A program made the position numbers and the translations under genes. The notes below the pieces were generated by a model. That model was not told the DNA's origin. It searched no databases and worked only from the letters and a program-made list of their open reading frames with translations. Positions 12,897 to 25,009 of a DNA stretch of 64,000 nucleotides are shown one piece after another. Every line of letters starts with the position of its first letter. Position 1 is the stretch's first letter. The DNA is from Portulaca oleracea (lineage: Eukaryota > Streptophyta > Magnoliopsida > Caryophyllales > Portulacaceae). Where the stretch lies: assembly GCA_029582165.1 (NCBI GenBank), contig CM055890.1:9303787-9367786 (forward strand), written 5' to 3'.

Positions 12897-14149
12897 CTAG
12901 GCCTTGTCGAGAGGGGCTTCTTGAGTATGCAAAACCTGCCTCAAGACAAGAGCGTCACCCTGCATGTATGGTGTAGGGGCGACATCCTCATCATCACTCT
13001 CAACCTCTTCGTTGACAACCACTTCAGACTCCTCCTGTGCCATTTGAAGTTCCTCGTCAATATCCTGGACCTCCTTGAGGGTCAGGGTCTGTCTGTTCGG
13101 GTAATCCGCTTGACAGCGGCCATACCATGGCATTTAAAGTATTTTCTACCCACCATCCGGCGAGATGGATCTGTGGGAGACGCCACAACAAGTCCCTTTC
13201 CTTTGTCAGTATGGGGTGTCGCAGGGAACTTGGGTGTCTCACTAGTTTTCGGGGAACCCGAATAAGGAGGGGGCCGGCTAGGCGGTGGAAAGTAGGTTCT
13301 TGGTGCCGGTTTTGAAGTAGCCTTTTCCTTTTTTCGTCGCTCAACCCGAAGAGCCAAACTGCACAAATCATCCAAGGAATGATAGGGTTGTATCTCGATC
13401 TTCTTGGCAATAAAGGAATCCAACCTGTTCAAGAATCGCATCATCGTTTGCTCCTCGGGTTCTTGAAGGTCGCTTTTGATGAGGAGTTGCTCGAACTCCT
13501 GAATGTAGTTGCTCATAGACTGCTTGCCCTGAGTGAGAGCGTAAAGCTTCCTCAAGACATCCTGCTTGTATGTGTTGGGCAAGAAACGTCGGTTCATTAT
13601 TTGCTTGAGCCGCGTCCAGGTAGTAATTCTCGCCCGACCTTCCCGAGCCCGTTGTGCTTTCACATTTTCAAACCAAAGCGAGGCGGCTTTAGTGAGTTTC
13701 AGGCAAGCAACCTTAAACGCCTTCTCATCATTATATTCCTTGGTTTCAAAGATCCTATCCATCATTTGGATCCATTCAAGGTATTCGTCAGGATCATTGG
13801 AACCGTTGAACTCGGGGATGTCGATTTTGAAGTCTTGGAAGTCGTCACAAGGGAGCCTATCATGCACCTCCCGACGAGGACGACGTCAAGGGGAACCTCT
13901 ATCATCGTCACTCGACTCAAAGGTAGGAGGAGGACGGATAGGGCTTTGGGTGCGCCTCCGACGTTCAATTCGGGGTGGACCTTGAAGTTGCGCGACCATG
14001 TTGTTCACTTGGGCCGCAAGGTCCCAAAGAGCCCGCTCGATAGTGGAGTATTGATTCACAACGGAGGTGAGTCGGTTCTCGACAACTAGAGCTCGAGGGC
14101 TACTACAGTGGCTTGATTCCTCTCGTTCGGAGCGAATTTCTTCGTCCAT
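12897..14149 (-). pseudogene. gypsy gag polyprotein (inverted half)
   Basis: Starts at 14149 (MDEEIRSEREESSHCSS). An in-frame TGA at about 13888, inside SP*RRPRR, looks like a deaminated CGA. It continues through the retrotrans_gag core (FNGSNDPDEYLEWIQMMDRI, ASLWFENVKAQR, LRKLYALTQGKQSMSNYIQE) to a proline-rich stretch. The zinc knuckle near 13100-13160 is broken: cysteines are changed to tyrosine and a frameshift sits within it (KYFKCHG, then QADYPNRQ in another frame). An acidic linker follows (ESEVVVNEEVESDDEDVAP). This is a capsid-type Gag and is not functional as it stands. Confidence 0.85.
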
Positions 14150-14484
14150 ACCGAGAGAAAAGGTGAAGAACGGTTTGTGTTTGGGGTATTTTGTGGAGTT
14201 TGGGGGTTTTCTTGTAGTTGGCTAGTGTTTGGCTAAGGGTTCTTTGTGCTTTTCTCACTCAAACATTTCATCGAACACCTTCCGTGCACTATTTTCTAAC
14301 TTCTCCTCAAAGCTCCAAAATGCGTCAACAACACCAAATACAAACACAATACAATGTAATTCAACACACTTTGATAGCATATGGGGTGGGGAACACCAAT
14401 AGTTGCATACAACTCACAAAACCCAACACTAGAGAACAACACTAGCAAGAACAATGAACAAAACTCAACCTAGAAAAACCTTGA

Positions 14485-14496
14485 GCTCTGATACCA
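14485..14496 (-). other. Primer-binding site of the gypsy element (initiator-Met tRNA type)
   Basis: The minus strand reads TGGTATCAGAGC, complementary to the 3' end of plant initiator methionine tRNA. It starts two bases after the LTR end (CTCCA at 14499), as expected. Bases 14150-14484 between it and the gag start are the untranslated leader. Confidence 0.85.
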
Positions 14497-14498
14497 AA

Positions 14499-15553
14499 TG
14501 GAGCGTATATGCGTGGAGGGAATGAAGGAAGCTTGAGTTGATGATAGCAAATCAAAGGGAAAATAGCTTGAACACCATTGGGATTGGATATGACCTTGAG
14601 GCAAGGAAAGTCCGCAACCTTAGGCCTAACACCCACCATGATTATCTAGGATAACCAACCAATAATCACTAAAGGAATGACTTGTTAACACCACCATTAA
14701 TAATGGGTAAAGTAACAACAATATTTGGGAGAGAATTTGGGGAGTAAACCCTAGCTTTCATTCAATGTCCCCAGTTTTTTTCTTCTTACAATGGGGGAGT
14801 ATTTGAAGGGGATGAGGGAATAGAAGGTACTAAATATTACAATATTGCCATTACAACTCAATAAATTAAATGAGAAAACAAAATAAAAGGGAGAAAAATG
14901 AGAAGATTTGTCGCAACAGTTAAATGGCACGATCGTGCCATATGGAGTCCACGATCGTACTACTCAAAATAGCCCCAAAAATGGCCGATGTTCGAAAATG
15001 GCATGATAGTGCTATCATATGGCATGATTGTGCATTGCCTTCTGGAAGAATGGCACGATCATGCGACATAATGGCATGATCGTGCTGTTGGCAGTTTTTT
15101 CTACTGACGTCTAACTTGCATAACTTCTTCATCCGAACTTCGTTTTAGGCCTATAATATATCAATGGAAAGCTCTTGGTGTCTACTTTAAGCTCCCAAAA
15201 TTTAAAGCCCATCAAAAATGTATTGAAAGAGTTATGGTCGAAAGAGCGGAGGCACACACATTTCTAGCCTTTGAACTCCTTCATTACCTTGTAGTTGTAC
15301 GTTATTGAAACGGGGCCACACCCGAACCCCGATACCTCATAAATCAACATCTCGGGACGGTCCGGTACGGTTCCGAGGCCTCCAGGGTCGGTGGAACAAG
15401 CGAGCCTCCTTAGAAGGGCTCGGACCCCATCCAAGGGATGGCCGAGACTACTCTTGTGCCTCCGGATTTCACCAGGAATTGTACCTCGAGATTCACCATG
15501 GTTGAGGCGGCTTACTTGGCAAAAGAGACAAGAGACTAAAATGGAACCCGGGA
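14499..15553 (-). repeat. gypsy 5' LTR, inverted
   Basis: Reverse-complement match to the 3' LTR at 25693-26726 over about 1.05 kb. The outer limits are TCCCGGGTTCC at 15553 and GCTCCA at 14499. The usual TG start is not visible, so a few terminal bases may have been lost at the inversion break. It carries the short CACGATCGTG palindromes around 14928-15090, but only the one at 14928-14937 is perfect. Most others carry CG to TG or CA changes, typical of methylated cytosine decay. Confidence 0.85.
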
Positions 15554-17149
15554 TTGTTCATCAGGGTGCGTGCGTCTTTTCCAAGATCGACATTCGAAGT
15601 GGATATCATCAGGTTCGCATGCGGGAAGGGGATGAATGGAAGACGGCTTTCAAAACTAAGGGTGGGTTGTACGACTGGCTCGTCATGCCATTCGGGCTCT
15701 CCAACTCCCCTAGCACGTTCATGCGACTCATGAACGAAGTTTTGAGGCCGTTCATCGGCAAATTTGTGGTGGTTTATTTCGACGACATCCTTGTTTACTC
15801 CAAGAGTGAAGCAGAGAATCTTTCACATTTGGAGTCTGTTTTTCGGGTTCTACGACAATATAAGCTCTTCGGAAAAATTGAGAAGTGCGAATTTTGCACT
15901 CCCCAAGTCACATTTCTTGGGTACATCGTTTCCGACCGAGGTATTTCCATGGACCCCTCGAAAGTGGAAGCCATTCGTTCATGGCCTTCTCCCTCTACTA
16001 TCATGGAGGTGAGAAGCTTCCACGACCTTGCTTCGTTCTACCGCCGGTTCACCAAAGGATTTAGCACCCTCATCGCCCCTATCACCGAGTGTATGAAGAA
16101 GGACACCTTTGAGTGGACCCGAGCGGCCCAAGGGGCCTTTGAGAAGCTTAAGGCTCGACTTTGTGAACCTCTGGTGCTTGCTCTCCCGGACTTTTTACAA
16201 GTCTTCGAGGTGGATTGCAACGCTAGCGCAGTGGGCATTGGGGTCGTCCTCATGCAAAATCAACGCCCCATCGCTTACTTCAGCGAGAAGCTCAGTGGGT
16301 CACGGAAGGATTACTCTACCTACGACAAGGAGTTCTATGCCCTTGTTCGTGCCCTTGACCATTGGTCCCACTACTTGAGGCCTAACTAGTTCATGCTTCA
16401 TTCCGACCACGAGGCTCTCAAGTATTTGAACAGCCAACACAAGCTTAACACGCATCATGCAATGTTGGTGGAGTATCTTCAAAGTTTCAACTTTGTGGCT
16501 AAACACAAGAAGGGGAACGTCAACATGGTTGCCGATGCACTTTCTAGGAGACATTCTCTTCTTTCGGTGGTTGAAGCGGTAGTCCTTGGGTTCCAACACA
16601 TGCGGGAGTTTTACAAGGAGGATGAGGACTTCAAATTACACCATAATGGTGGTGATGGCTCCTATGTGCTACAAGATGGGTTCCTTTTCAAGGGGAACAA
16701 ATTATGTGTGCCCAAGTGTCCTTTGAGAAAATTGTTGGTGCGAGAGGTTCACGGAGGTGGTCTTGTCGGTAATTTCAGCATCAACAAGACCCTTGACATG
16801 CTAAAGGAGCATTTTTATTGGCCAAGGATGGGAGGTGACAAGCGCGATGTGATCTCCAAGTGTATTACGTGCCATCATGCCAAAAGCCAATTCCACCAAG
16901 GGTTTTATACCCCTCTCCCTGTCCTGAATGGCCCGTGGGAAGATTTGAGCATGGACTTTATTGTGCTCTTCCCCGAACCGTGCGTGGCAAGGATTCAATT
17001 CTTGTCGTTGTGGACCGTTTCTCCAAGATAGTGCACTTCGTCGCTTGTGAGAAAACCGACGACGCCACCCACATCGCTAATCTCTTCTTCCGAGAGACTG
17101 TGAGATTGTATGGTGTTCCAAGGACCATTGTCTTGGATCGTGATACGAA
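15554..17149 (+). pseudogene. gypsy reverse transcriptase, RNase H and integrase N-terminal part
   Basis: RT resumes at [19 protein letters not shown] and holds the [14 protein letters not shown] block and the catalytic [12 protein letters not shown] at about 15770-15805. RNase H follows ([37 protein letters not shown]), with a TAG at about 16387 just after HYLRPN. It continues as LHSDHEALKYLN and NMVADALSRR. The integrase zinc finger (VHGGGLVGNFS, then CITCHHAK) is at about 16740-16880. The core then shifts frame near 16960-16980 and continues as [20 protein letters not shown] and [18 protein letters not shown]. The frame is cut after DTKF by copia-2. Confidence 0.9.
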
Positions 17150-17154
17150 GTTCA
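17150..17154 (+). other. Left target-site duplication GTTCA of copia-2
   Basis: GTTCA immediately precedes the LTR start TGTTGGG at 17155 and recurs right after the LTR end at 25010-25014. Joining across the two restores the gypsy integrase reading DTKFMSHFW. Confidence 0.95.
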
Positions 17155-17984
17155 TGTTGGGAATGTCCCGACAATGTTCGATATACACGGAGATTAAACC
17201 AAAGTGATATAGTAATTATATGTCTTGCTAGAGACCTCTATAATTAGTAACTAAATATGTTTAATTACAACTATATTATTTGGTCCTACTGGGTCACACA
17301 AGTCAGTGCCCTGGAACAATGTACGTAACCTAAGTAATACTGTATTACGTTTAGAAAAGTTAGAAACTGATTTCTGTGAGAAATCAGCCCAACACGGACC
17401 GAATTGGGTTCAACACGGACCGTGTTGAGACACCACGGTCCGTGGTGTCTATGGGCCGAATTAATGGACTTTATGGAGGCCAACACGGACCGTGTTGTTT
17501 CAACACGGACCGTGTTGGGCCTGAAAAATCCGCTGTTGCGTTAAGTCGGCCCTTTAGGGTTTTGAACCCTTTCCCTAGGTTTTCTAAACACTATATAAAG
17601 GGGTCTCTGTGAGAGATTATTCAACACAAACTGCCTGAGACTCTTACCAGGGTGATTTCCTGAGTTCCTCTCTCTTTTAGTTTTGCAGTTCTAGTTTCAG
17701 GAAACATTATTTGTTTCCGAAACAATCTCACATACATCTTAGATTGAGATTCGTCTCGATCGGGTCGATCTAGCAGTCGGGTTCCCGGAGTGCTGCGTGG
17801 ACTTTCAGTAGAGGATTTCAGCATTGGAATCTCGAAGGTCAACCTCTTCATCAGCCGGATTAGCGATCAGGTATAATTACTAAAGCCTTTGCAATTGTTG
17901 TGATTAATTGTTTTATAATTGTTATGAATATTCCACCAATTAATCTGTATATGTTTAGGAAATAGATAACCCTTAAACCTAATA
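17155..17984 (+). repeat. copia-2 5' LTR
   Basis: Starts TGTTGGGAATGTCCCGACA. It has a cluster of 17-bp near-palindromes at 17390, 17411, 17431, 17481 and 17501 and a TATA-like CTATATAAAGG near 17590. It ends ...CCTAATA, a G to A-type change of the expected CA end, one base before the PBS. It differs from the 3' LTR at roughly 20 sites plus two small indels by eye. Confidence 0.9.
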
Positions 17985-17985
17985 G

Positions 17986-17997
17986 TGGTATCAGAGC
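17986..17997 (+). other. copia-2 primer-binding site (initiator-Met tRNA type)
   Basis: TGGTATCAGAGC, one base downstream of the 5' LTR end. The same tRNA class is used by the gypsy element. Confidence 0.9.
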
Positions 17998-20900
17998 CAC
18001 CAATTGCATGCTAAAGTATTGTACTTGTATTCATAAGTAATTTTGTCAATAGTTGAATTATATTATGAATATGCTAGAGTAGATTTATGCCTAAATTTTG
18101 AATCTTTATGAAAGTTTTAATCTTTACTGTTCATGATAATAAATCTGGAATTTTATTTTAAAATTTCATGCTTTGTTATTATTTATTTCTTATTGCCTTT
18201 AAATTAATCGATTTTATGTTTGTTTAATCGTTAAATATAGCATAAACTCGATTTAATCTTGAATGTTTTAGAAACAATCATGTTTAATATTGTTAAACAG
18301 TAGGCAATACATGAAATAGGTCAAAATTCTCAAAATAGGGTTTTGTAGAATTATTTTCTGATTTAATTTATTTACGGTAAATACGAAAAAATAAAAATAA
18401 AATATCAAACGAATTCAAAAATTTCTGAAATTATTCATGGAGGTGTCTGGAAGTGTTTTGAACTTTCCATAATTTTTGTAGATTTTTCCCAACTAATATG
18501 GATTTTTAATTGAGTTTTCAGATCTGAAGAGAAATAAAATTCGTTTATTCTCTGAATTTTATAAATTTGTAAAACTTCTGAAAATTTTACAGTAGGTTAC
18601 TGGGTAACCATACTTTTAGGGAAAATTTTTCCGTTAATTTATCCATTCAAATTATATTTTTTAATTTAGATTTTCAGATCTGAGAGAAATAAAATTTGGA
18701 ATTTTGTTTATTTTATCATGCAATCTTTTAGGAAACCATATTTAGTATTTGTTTCTTTATATGTGTTATATTGAAATTATGTATACCTTTATAATTTGTT
18801 ATTTAAGTATGTGTTATATTTGATATAATTATTGCAATATTACATGTTTTGCATGTGCTTCTAGTATGGCCATAGATAGTCGGTTTTACCGGTCTGCGTA
18901 CCGGGTTGGGTGAAATACGGCCTTCGTGCCGTCGTTGAATTAATTTAAATTTAATTTTTCAGTTAAGTTATTTTAATTCATGTAAAGTCTCTTTAAAGAG
19001 GTCCACTTTGTAAATTTGTTGTAATTGGAGACATCAAGTTGAGTGGGAGCCCAACAGCAATGGAGGTGGTGATTCGAGTGGGAGCCCATCAAAGGAAGTT
19101 GCAAAACCCAAGAAGAGTTTCTTGAAGACTGTCAAGGCTTAGTTAAAATTAGTTTGATTAAGTCTAGGTGGCCATACTAGGGGTTTTATTTTATGCTTTA
19201 ATTTGTTATAGCATGTTGTTTTATTATTCCTTTTATGCTTTTCGAAAGAGTTCACCTAGAATTGCATGCTTAGGATAATAAAACCTACTCTCAAAATGAA
19301 TTATTGCTCAACCTATCGAAACACCATTTAGATGGACAAATAAAGAAAGCCAAAGCGAATTATTTGTCCATCATTAATAAGTAGGGTGGGAGCTAGGTCA
19401 ATTCAAATTGGCTATCAAAATAGTTTTGGGCCAAGAGCAGAGGAAGAGAAATATTGTATTCGATACAAATTTCTTGCCAAGAGTCATTTTGAATGATCGA
19501 TCATAAGATGATCCACCAAAGATAACATGGGATCGAGTTTTGTTGGGCCAAAGTCCACTTGAGCCCATGAGTCTTGTGGGTCTTGGTAAATTAAAACACT
19601 AAATGAGAGTTGATAAAGTGTTTTGATTTGAAATTAAAATTAGTTTAATTTCTTTTGATGAATAATAACTAAAATGAACCAATTTTGTTTCGAAAAATTA
19701 TTTATGTCTTCACTCAAACATCCACCACTAATAAAATATTGTTTTCTCCTTGAGAAAGAGAAAAACAATTAACACCAATTCCTTAATTGGCATTGCCATC
19801 GCAAGATTGTCTTGAAGGCGATTAAAAGAAACATGTCTTTGATATAACATTGAGCTAGGCATCAATATTAAGAAATCAATCAAGCCAAATGAATACATGT
19901 AATGACATAGTATTCATACAACTTTAACTTTAAATGTTTGAAGGTTAGAGGAAGTTTTTCAATATTTTCAAACTCAAAACCAAGTTCTTCGAACTAGTTA
20001 GAGTTGATAAATATGAAACCAATAACCAGATAGTCTCGGTTAAGCTAGATAAAGGCCAATTGATGGCGCTCATCTTTTAAAATAATTTGACTATTTTGAA
20101 ACATGAGAAACCTCATATCCCCCCTTTTAACCGAAAGGTTGGCGACCAAAGATAGTCTTTTAGTAAAAGGGAAAATAAGATTTAAGAAATCTATCAAAGA
20201 CAAGAAGTCAAAGGAAAGGTAAGGACAAACAGTTGTACATACCCAACTAATGACAGCAACCGGTTAACAACCAGATCATGTATGACACTAGGAGCGTAAA
20301 TAACTATAAGGAAGACTTGAGATGTGATTTCAATTCTAGCCAAATGCGTATATGATACACACTACCCTTATTAAACCCACTTTGAGTATAAGATACCGGC
20401 CTTGAAACTCGCATTTATGCAAATGTGCAGGATCTACAGCAAAGTAGATGTGCTTTCAAATAGGAACATGCAATTAGTTGTAGTTCCTTATGAAGAGTTG
20501 GTTGTTTATCCACTTCCTCAAGACTTATAAGAGAAATATATAGGTGATTCTATGTTCTCATTATAAGTAGAAATCTAATTTCTTACTCTCAATTAGAGAG
20601 AGAGAGGATCTCGGATAAACACACCTAACACATCGAAACCAAAAGATTTAAAAGGAATAAACTCATGTTCAAACATAAAACTTGTAACTATCTATTAAGT
20701 CATGCAAATCAGAGCGCATGCAGACGCGTCACAGTGATAAACTTTTGAATGATAAGACTTTGAAACATGTGATGTCTGCAAAGCATGACTGTACCTTTTA
20801 CAAGAAAGGGTAAACGTGCCAACAAACACTCATGTATATGGATGTATGTAGTCCAATTGAGCACAAATACATGGGGATGGATTACTTCAAATCTTCAAAG

Positions 20901-21099
20901 ATGATTAAAATAACACATGATGATTCATGTCTATGAGATTTATCAGAAGCTGGAATGTTAAAATAGTTTAATGATTTCCAAAATGAAGTAGTCTTGGCGA
21001 AACAATGAGAGCACTTGGATACGATCGAATAGATGCTAATGGTTGAGCCAAGAGTTTAAAAAAATGATTCAAATGAAACATAATTCTGGCACTATAAGC

Positions 21100-22900
21100 T
21101 TAAGTCATATTAATTCAGAAATGCATTCAGAAACCTGCATAGTGCAGGATTTTGGAAAACCTAAACTTTGAAAAGTTCAATGTTTATAAAGCATGTCTGA
21201 TGGGTAAGATGACTAAAAATCACCTCTTATTGGAATTGGTGAACAAGCTAATGACTTATTAGGATGCAAATATATTGATATATGTGGGCCTATGAGCACT
21301 AGTGCTAAGAAGAAGGTTTACAGTACTATTTCATCACTTTCAGTGACGATTTTTTAGTAGATATGGGTATATCTACTTAATACGCCACAAGTCCAAATTC
21401 TTTGAAATGTTCAAAAATTTTCAAAGTGAAGTACAAAAACCAACTTACCAAGAAAATCAAAACCCTTCAATTAGGTTGAGGAGGTGAGTATTTGAGCCAA
21501 AGATTTCATTGACCATTCTAGAGAATGTGGAATTGTTCCATGACTCTCTTCTCTGGGAATACGACATCTCAATGACGTATCTAAAAAGAGGAATCACACC
21601 TTATTAGATATGGTGCGATCAATGATGGTTGAGTCAACATTGCCGGTTACCTTTTGGGGAATTACTGAACAAAGATTATCTAAAGCACTAAAGAAGACAC
21701 CACATTTGATTTGAAGAGGAAAAGTCGTTGAACTGTCTTTCTGAAAGAAAGGGGTATCACTTCTACAAACTGTTGTAGAGGAAAGTGTTTGTGTCTCAAA
21801 ATGCTTTCTTCTTAGAGAATATGTTATTCTCTAAAAGAAAGAGTGGGAGAGAATTTTGAACTTACCGAAGTTTAAGAGACACAAAACACTATAATCATCA
21901 CCTAAAACTCCACTACTTGACCCTAGTTCAAAATTTTCCTATTGGTCGGGAAATTAAGAACAAGGTTCAGGCGGTTGAAGTTCCTCAAAAACGTTGAGGA
22001 GAAGGTGCCATAAACATTACTCCAAGCAAGGTCAGGTAAACAACTCCATCATTCACAAAGATATCGATCTTCTATAGATGAACGTGAGATGTTACTTTTA
22101 GAAAGTAATGACTCTACCTACATCAAAGAAGCTTTAGCAAAACAAGATTCCATAAGGTCTAAAATGGACTCCATGTATGCAACCAAGTTTAGAACTCGGT
22201 TGATTTGTCTGAAGGTGTGAGCCATCAGGCATAGGAGGGTTTTAAGACAAAATATGGGTTCATTAAGACATCAAGACTGACTTCAAAATCAGGTTTTGAA
22301 GAAAGGTGTGTACTTGACACAACTGAGTGGTCTTTTGTTGGAATACTTATAAACTTCAAGAGACCATCTGTGGTCTTAAGGAAGCTTCTAGGAGTTGGAA
22401 TCATTGACCTTCTTGACCAGGATATCAAAAAGGTTTGACATACTAGGAAGTGCCAAAGATAATATTGTGTTTACAAGAAGTTTAGTGGGAGTAATGCGTT
22501 TTCTGATATTGTATGTGATTGACATACTGCCTACTGAGAAGAATATTCCAATGTTGCTTCTACTGAGGTTGACTTGGAAATAATTTTCAAAGTGAAGGAT
22601 TGGTGGGGCTGAGAATTTTCTTGGAGACAAGATCTATAATGATAGATTAAAGATTTTGATTGTTTGAATCAAAGTTGACTAGGTGTTGAATAAGTTCAAC
22701 CCACTTCGAGAATGTTAATTTCCATAAATCATGGCATATCCTTAAGGAATCTGATTGTCTCACAATTAGAGGATCTAAAAGGGATGAGACATATAGCTCA
22801 CGCTTCAGGCGTGAGATTAATGTATGCCACGAGATGGTCAAAGCCCAACATAACATATACATTGTGTATATGTATAAGCAAAACTAAGGATATGTCCTAA
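21100..22900 (+). pseudogene. copia-2 decayed integrase, RT and RNase H region
   Basis: Recognisable only as short blocks spread over three frames. The integrase side has KACLMGKMTKNH and a YGYIYLIRHKSKFFEMFKNF-like block near 21360-21420. The RT palm is near 22495-22585. A strand-transfer or RNase H-side block (MRHIAHASGVRLMYATRWSK) is near 22780-22840, matching the copia pattern MRRIPYASAxGSxMYAMxCT. Stop codons and frameshifts are frequent and no segment over about 80 codons is open. No convincing gag was found between 18000 and 21000. Confidence 0.75.
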
Positions 22901-24182
22901 GTCTAAAGTGGTTGATAAAATCTAAGTGTGAAGAGTTGCATTGATGCTACACTTATGACAGAGAAATATGATTATCTGAAAGGTCAGAGAATATTATACG
23001 ATTTGTTTTGAGTGGTATTGAGGTGAACTGGAAGAAGTTCCTGACATGACATGTCTTTAATTCTACAAAATAAAACAAGCATGACACGGTTTTAGAATGA
23101 TGTAAATCATTAGGATTGTGAAGTTCGTTTCAGAACTGGGTGATGTTTCTAGCCTTGCGAGAGAAATGGAGCCTTGTTGATAGGAGCCATCACTCAAGCA
23201 ACTGAAGCTCACTGTGAATCCAAACATGAGTTCCGGAAATATCTTCCTGAATGAAAGACCATTAGTGAGATGGTATATGTGCGAGGTTCATTACAAGTAT
23301 TATATACTAAACCCCTATTGTAGTTATAGCATGATAGTCATGCATGGGCAATAGGTATTGAACACTTTCCGGAATATTAACAAGTCAAACTTACATGAAT
23401 TGTCATGAAATATGACCTTGTTGATTCATCATTAAGAATAAGATTCCAAAATTTACATAAATTGTGGTTTAGAATTATGTAAATGTCCAAAAGGGTTAGC
23501 GAATTCAAAATGGGAAATCGGATGAGGTCTGATTTCTGAAACCCCATTAGTGAATTTGATGCCGCTAATCATGGTCGATAGTCGACCTGTTTCCTAATTG
23601 TATTATCACGTAGGAACAGTGATAATACCAACACAATTAGCATGTAGGATTGAGGTGATGATCAAGTTTCGTGATCATAGTGATGTGATGACATCATAAA
23701 TCAATCACATGGGTATTGTTGAGAACAACTGCCGAACTGACCCGCAGTGGGAGCTCTTTAAGTTGGGAATTGTCATAGGAGCTTTCACTACTCAAAATTC
23801 CTGAATCCTGAGTTCAGTACACAGACTGCATTATCTGCTGTGACTTTGGAGCGCGTCAAACACCTTTCGTAACAGTATGCTATAAAGGCGGTGTCTGGGT
23901 TACAGTTGGATCATGTGAGAATGTGTGTCAGAACAAGATGACATTGTCCTCCCTATTAGGGACAATTGTCTTATTGGCCACTCGGTGAGATTGGACTGAA
24001 AATGCTAGGCCGAGCTCAGTTGAATCAATAGTTGATCATCTGCTTTTCAAAGTCTAAACTCGGAGATCGAGGAACGTTTCGGGTCTTATATAAGGATGAC
24101 ATCATCTTACCTTATCCGAACATGAGACAGTAAGTGACAAGGGAATTCAAAGAATCGAACACTTGTGGGACAAGTGGGAGAT

Positions 24183-25009
24183 TGTTGGGAATGTCCCGAC
24201 AATGTTCGATATACACGGAGATTAAACCAAAGTGATATAGTAATTATATGTCTTGCTAGAGACCTCTATAATTAGTAATTAAATATGTTTAATTACAACT
24301 ATATTATTTGGTCCTACTGGGTCACACAAGTCAGTGCCCCGGAACAATGTATGTAACCTAAGTAATACTGTATTACGTTTAGAAAAGTTGGAAACTGATT
24401 TCTGTGAGAAATCAGCCCAACACGAACCGAATTGGGTTCAACACGGACCGTACGGTCCGTGGTGTCTATGGGCCGAATTAATGGACTTTCTGGAGGCCAA
24501 CACGGACCGTGTTGTTTCAACACGGACCGTGTTGGGCCTGAAAAATCCGCTGTTGCGTTAAGTCGGTCCTTTAGGGTTTTGAACCCTTTCCCTAGGTTTT
24601 CTAAACACTATATAAAGGGGTCTCTGTGAGAGATTATTCAACACAAACTGCCTGAGACTCTTAGAGAGATACCAGGGTGATTTCCTGAGTTCCTCTCTCT
24701 TTTAGTTTTGCAGTTCTAGTTTCAGGAAACATTATTTGTTTCCGAAACAATCTCACAAACATGTTAGATTGAGATTCGTCTCGATCGGGTCGATTTAGCA
24801 GTCGGGTTCCTGGAGTGCTGCGTGGACTTTCAGTAGAGGATTTCAGCATTGGAATCTCGAAGGTCAACCTCTTCATCAGTCGGATTAGCGATCCGGTATA
24901 ATTACTAAAGCCTCTGCAATTGTTGTGATTAATTGTTTTATAATTGTTATGAATATTCCGCCAATTAACCTGTATCTGTTTAGGAAATAGATAACCCTAA
25001 GGCCTAACA
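24183..25009 (+). repeat. copia-2 3' LTR
   Basis: Starts TGTTGGGAATG directly after the purine-rich AAGTGGGAGAT and ends CTAACA before GTTCA. It lacks about 11 bases in the palindrome cluster (near 24450) and has an extra AGAGAG near 24663 relative to the 5' LTR. A TATA-like CTATATAAAGG is near 24607. Confidence 0.9.

Larger units (their letters stand above)
17155..25009 (+). mobile_element. copia-2: full-length but coding-dead Ty1/copia LTR retrotransposon
   Basis: Bounded by 830-bp and 827-bp LTRs (TG...TA and TG...CA), a 5-bp duplication GTTCA, a tRNA-iMet PBS (17986-17997) and a polypurine tract (about 24172-24181). The interior of 6.2 kb has no long open frame. Decayed copia motifs on the plus strand set its type: GKMTKNHLLLE and a GPMSTSAKKKVYSTISSLS-like integrase core near 21200-21340, TLLDMVRSMMVESTLPVTFW near 21600-21655, RT palm FLILYVIDILPTEKNIPMLL near 22500-22560 with the catalytic YVDD changed to YVID, and an RNase H-side motif near 22780-22850. 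Confidence 0.9.

Noticed and set aside
14928..15090. Repeated palindromes as a possible CRISPR array
   Set aside because: The units are short, irregularly spaced, lie inside an LTR of a plant retrotransposon and have no cas genes nearby.
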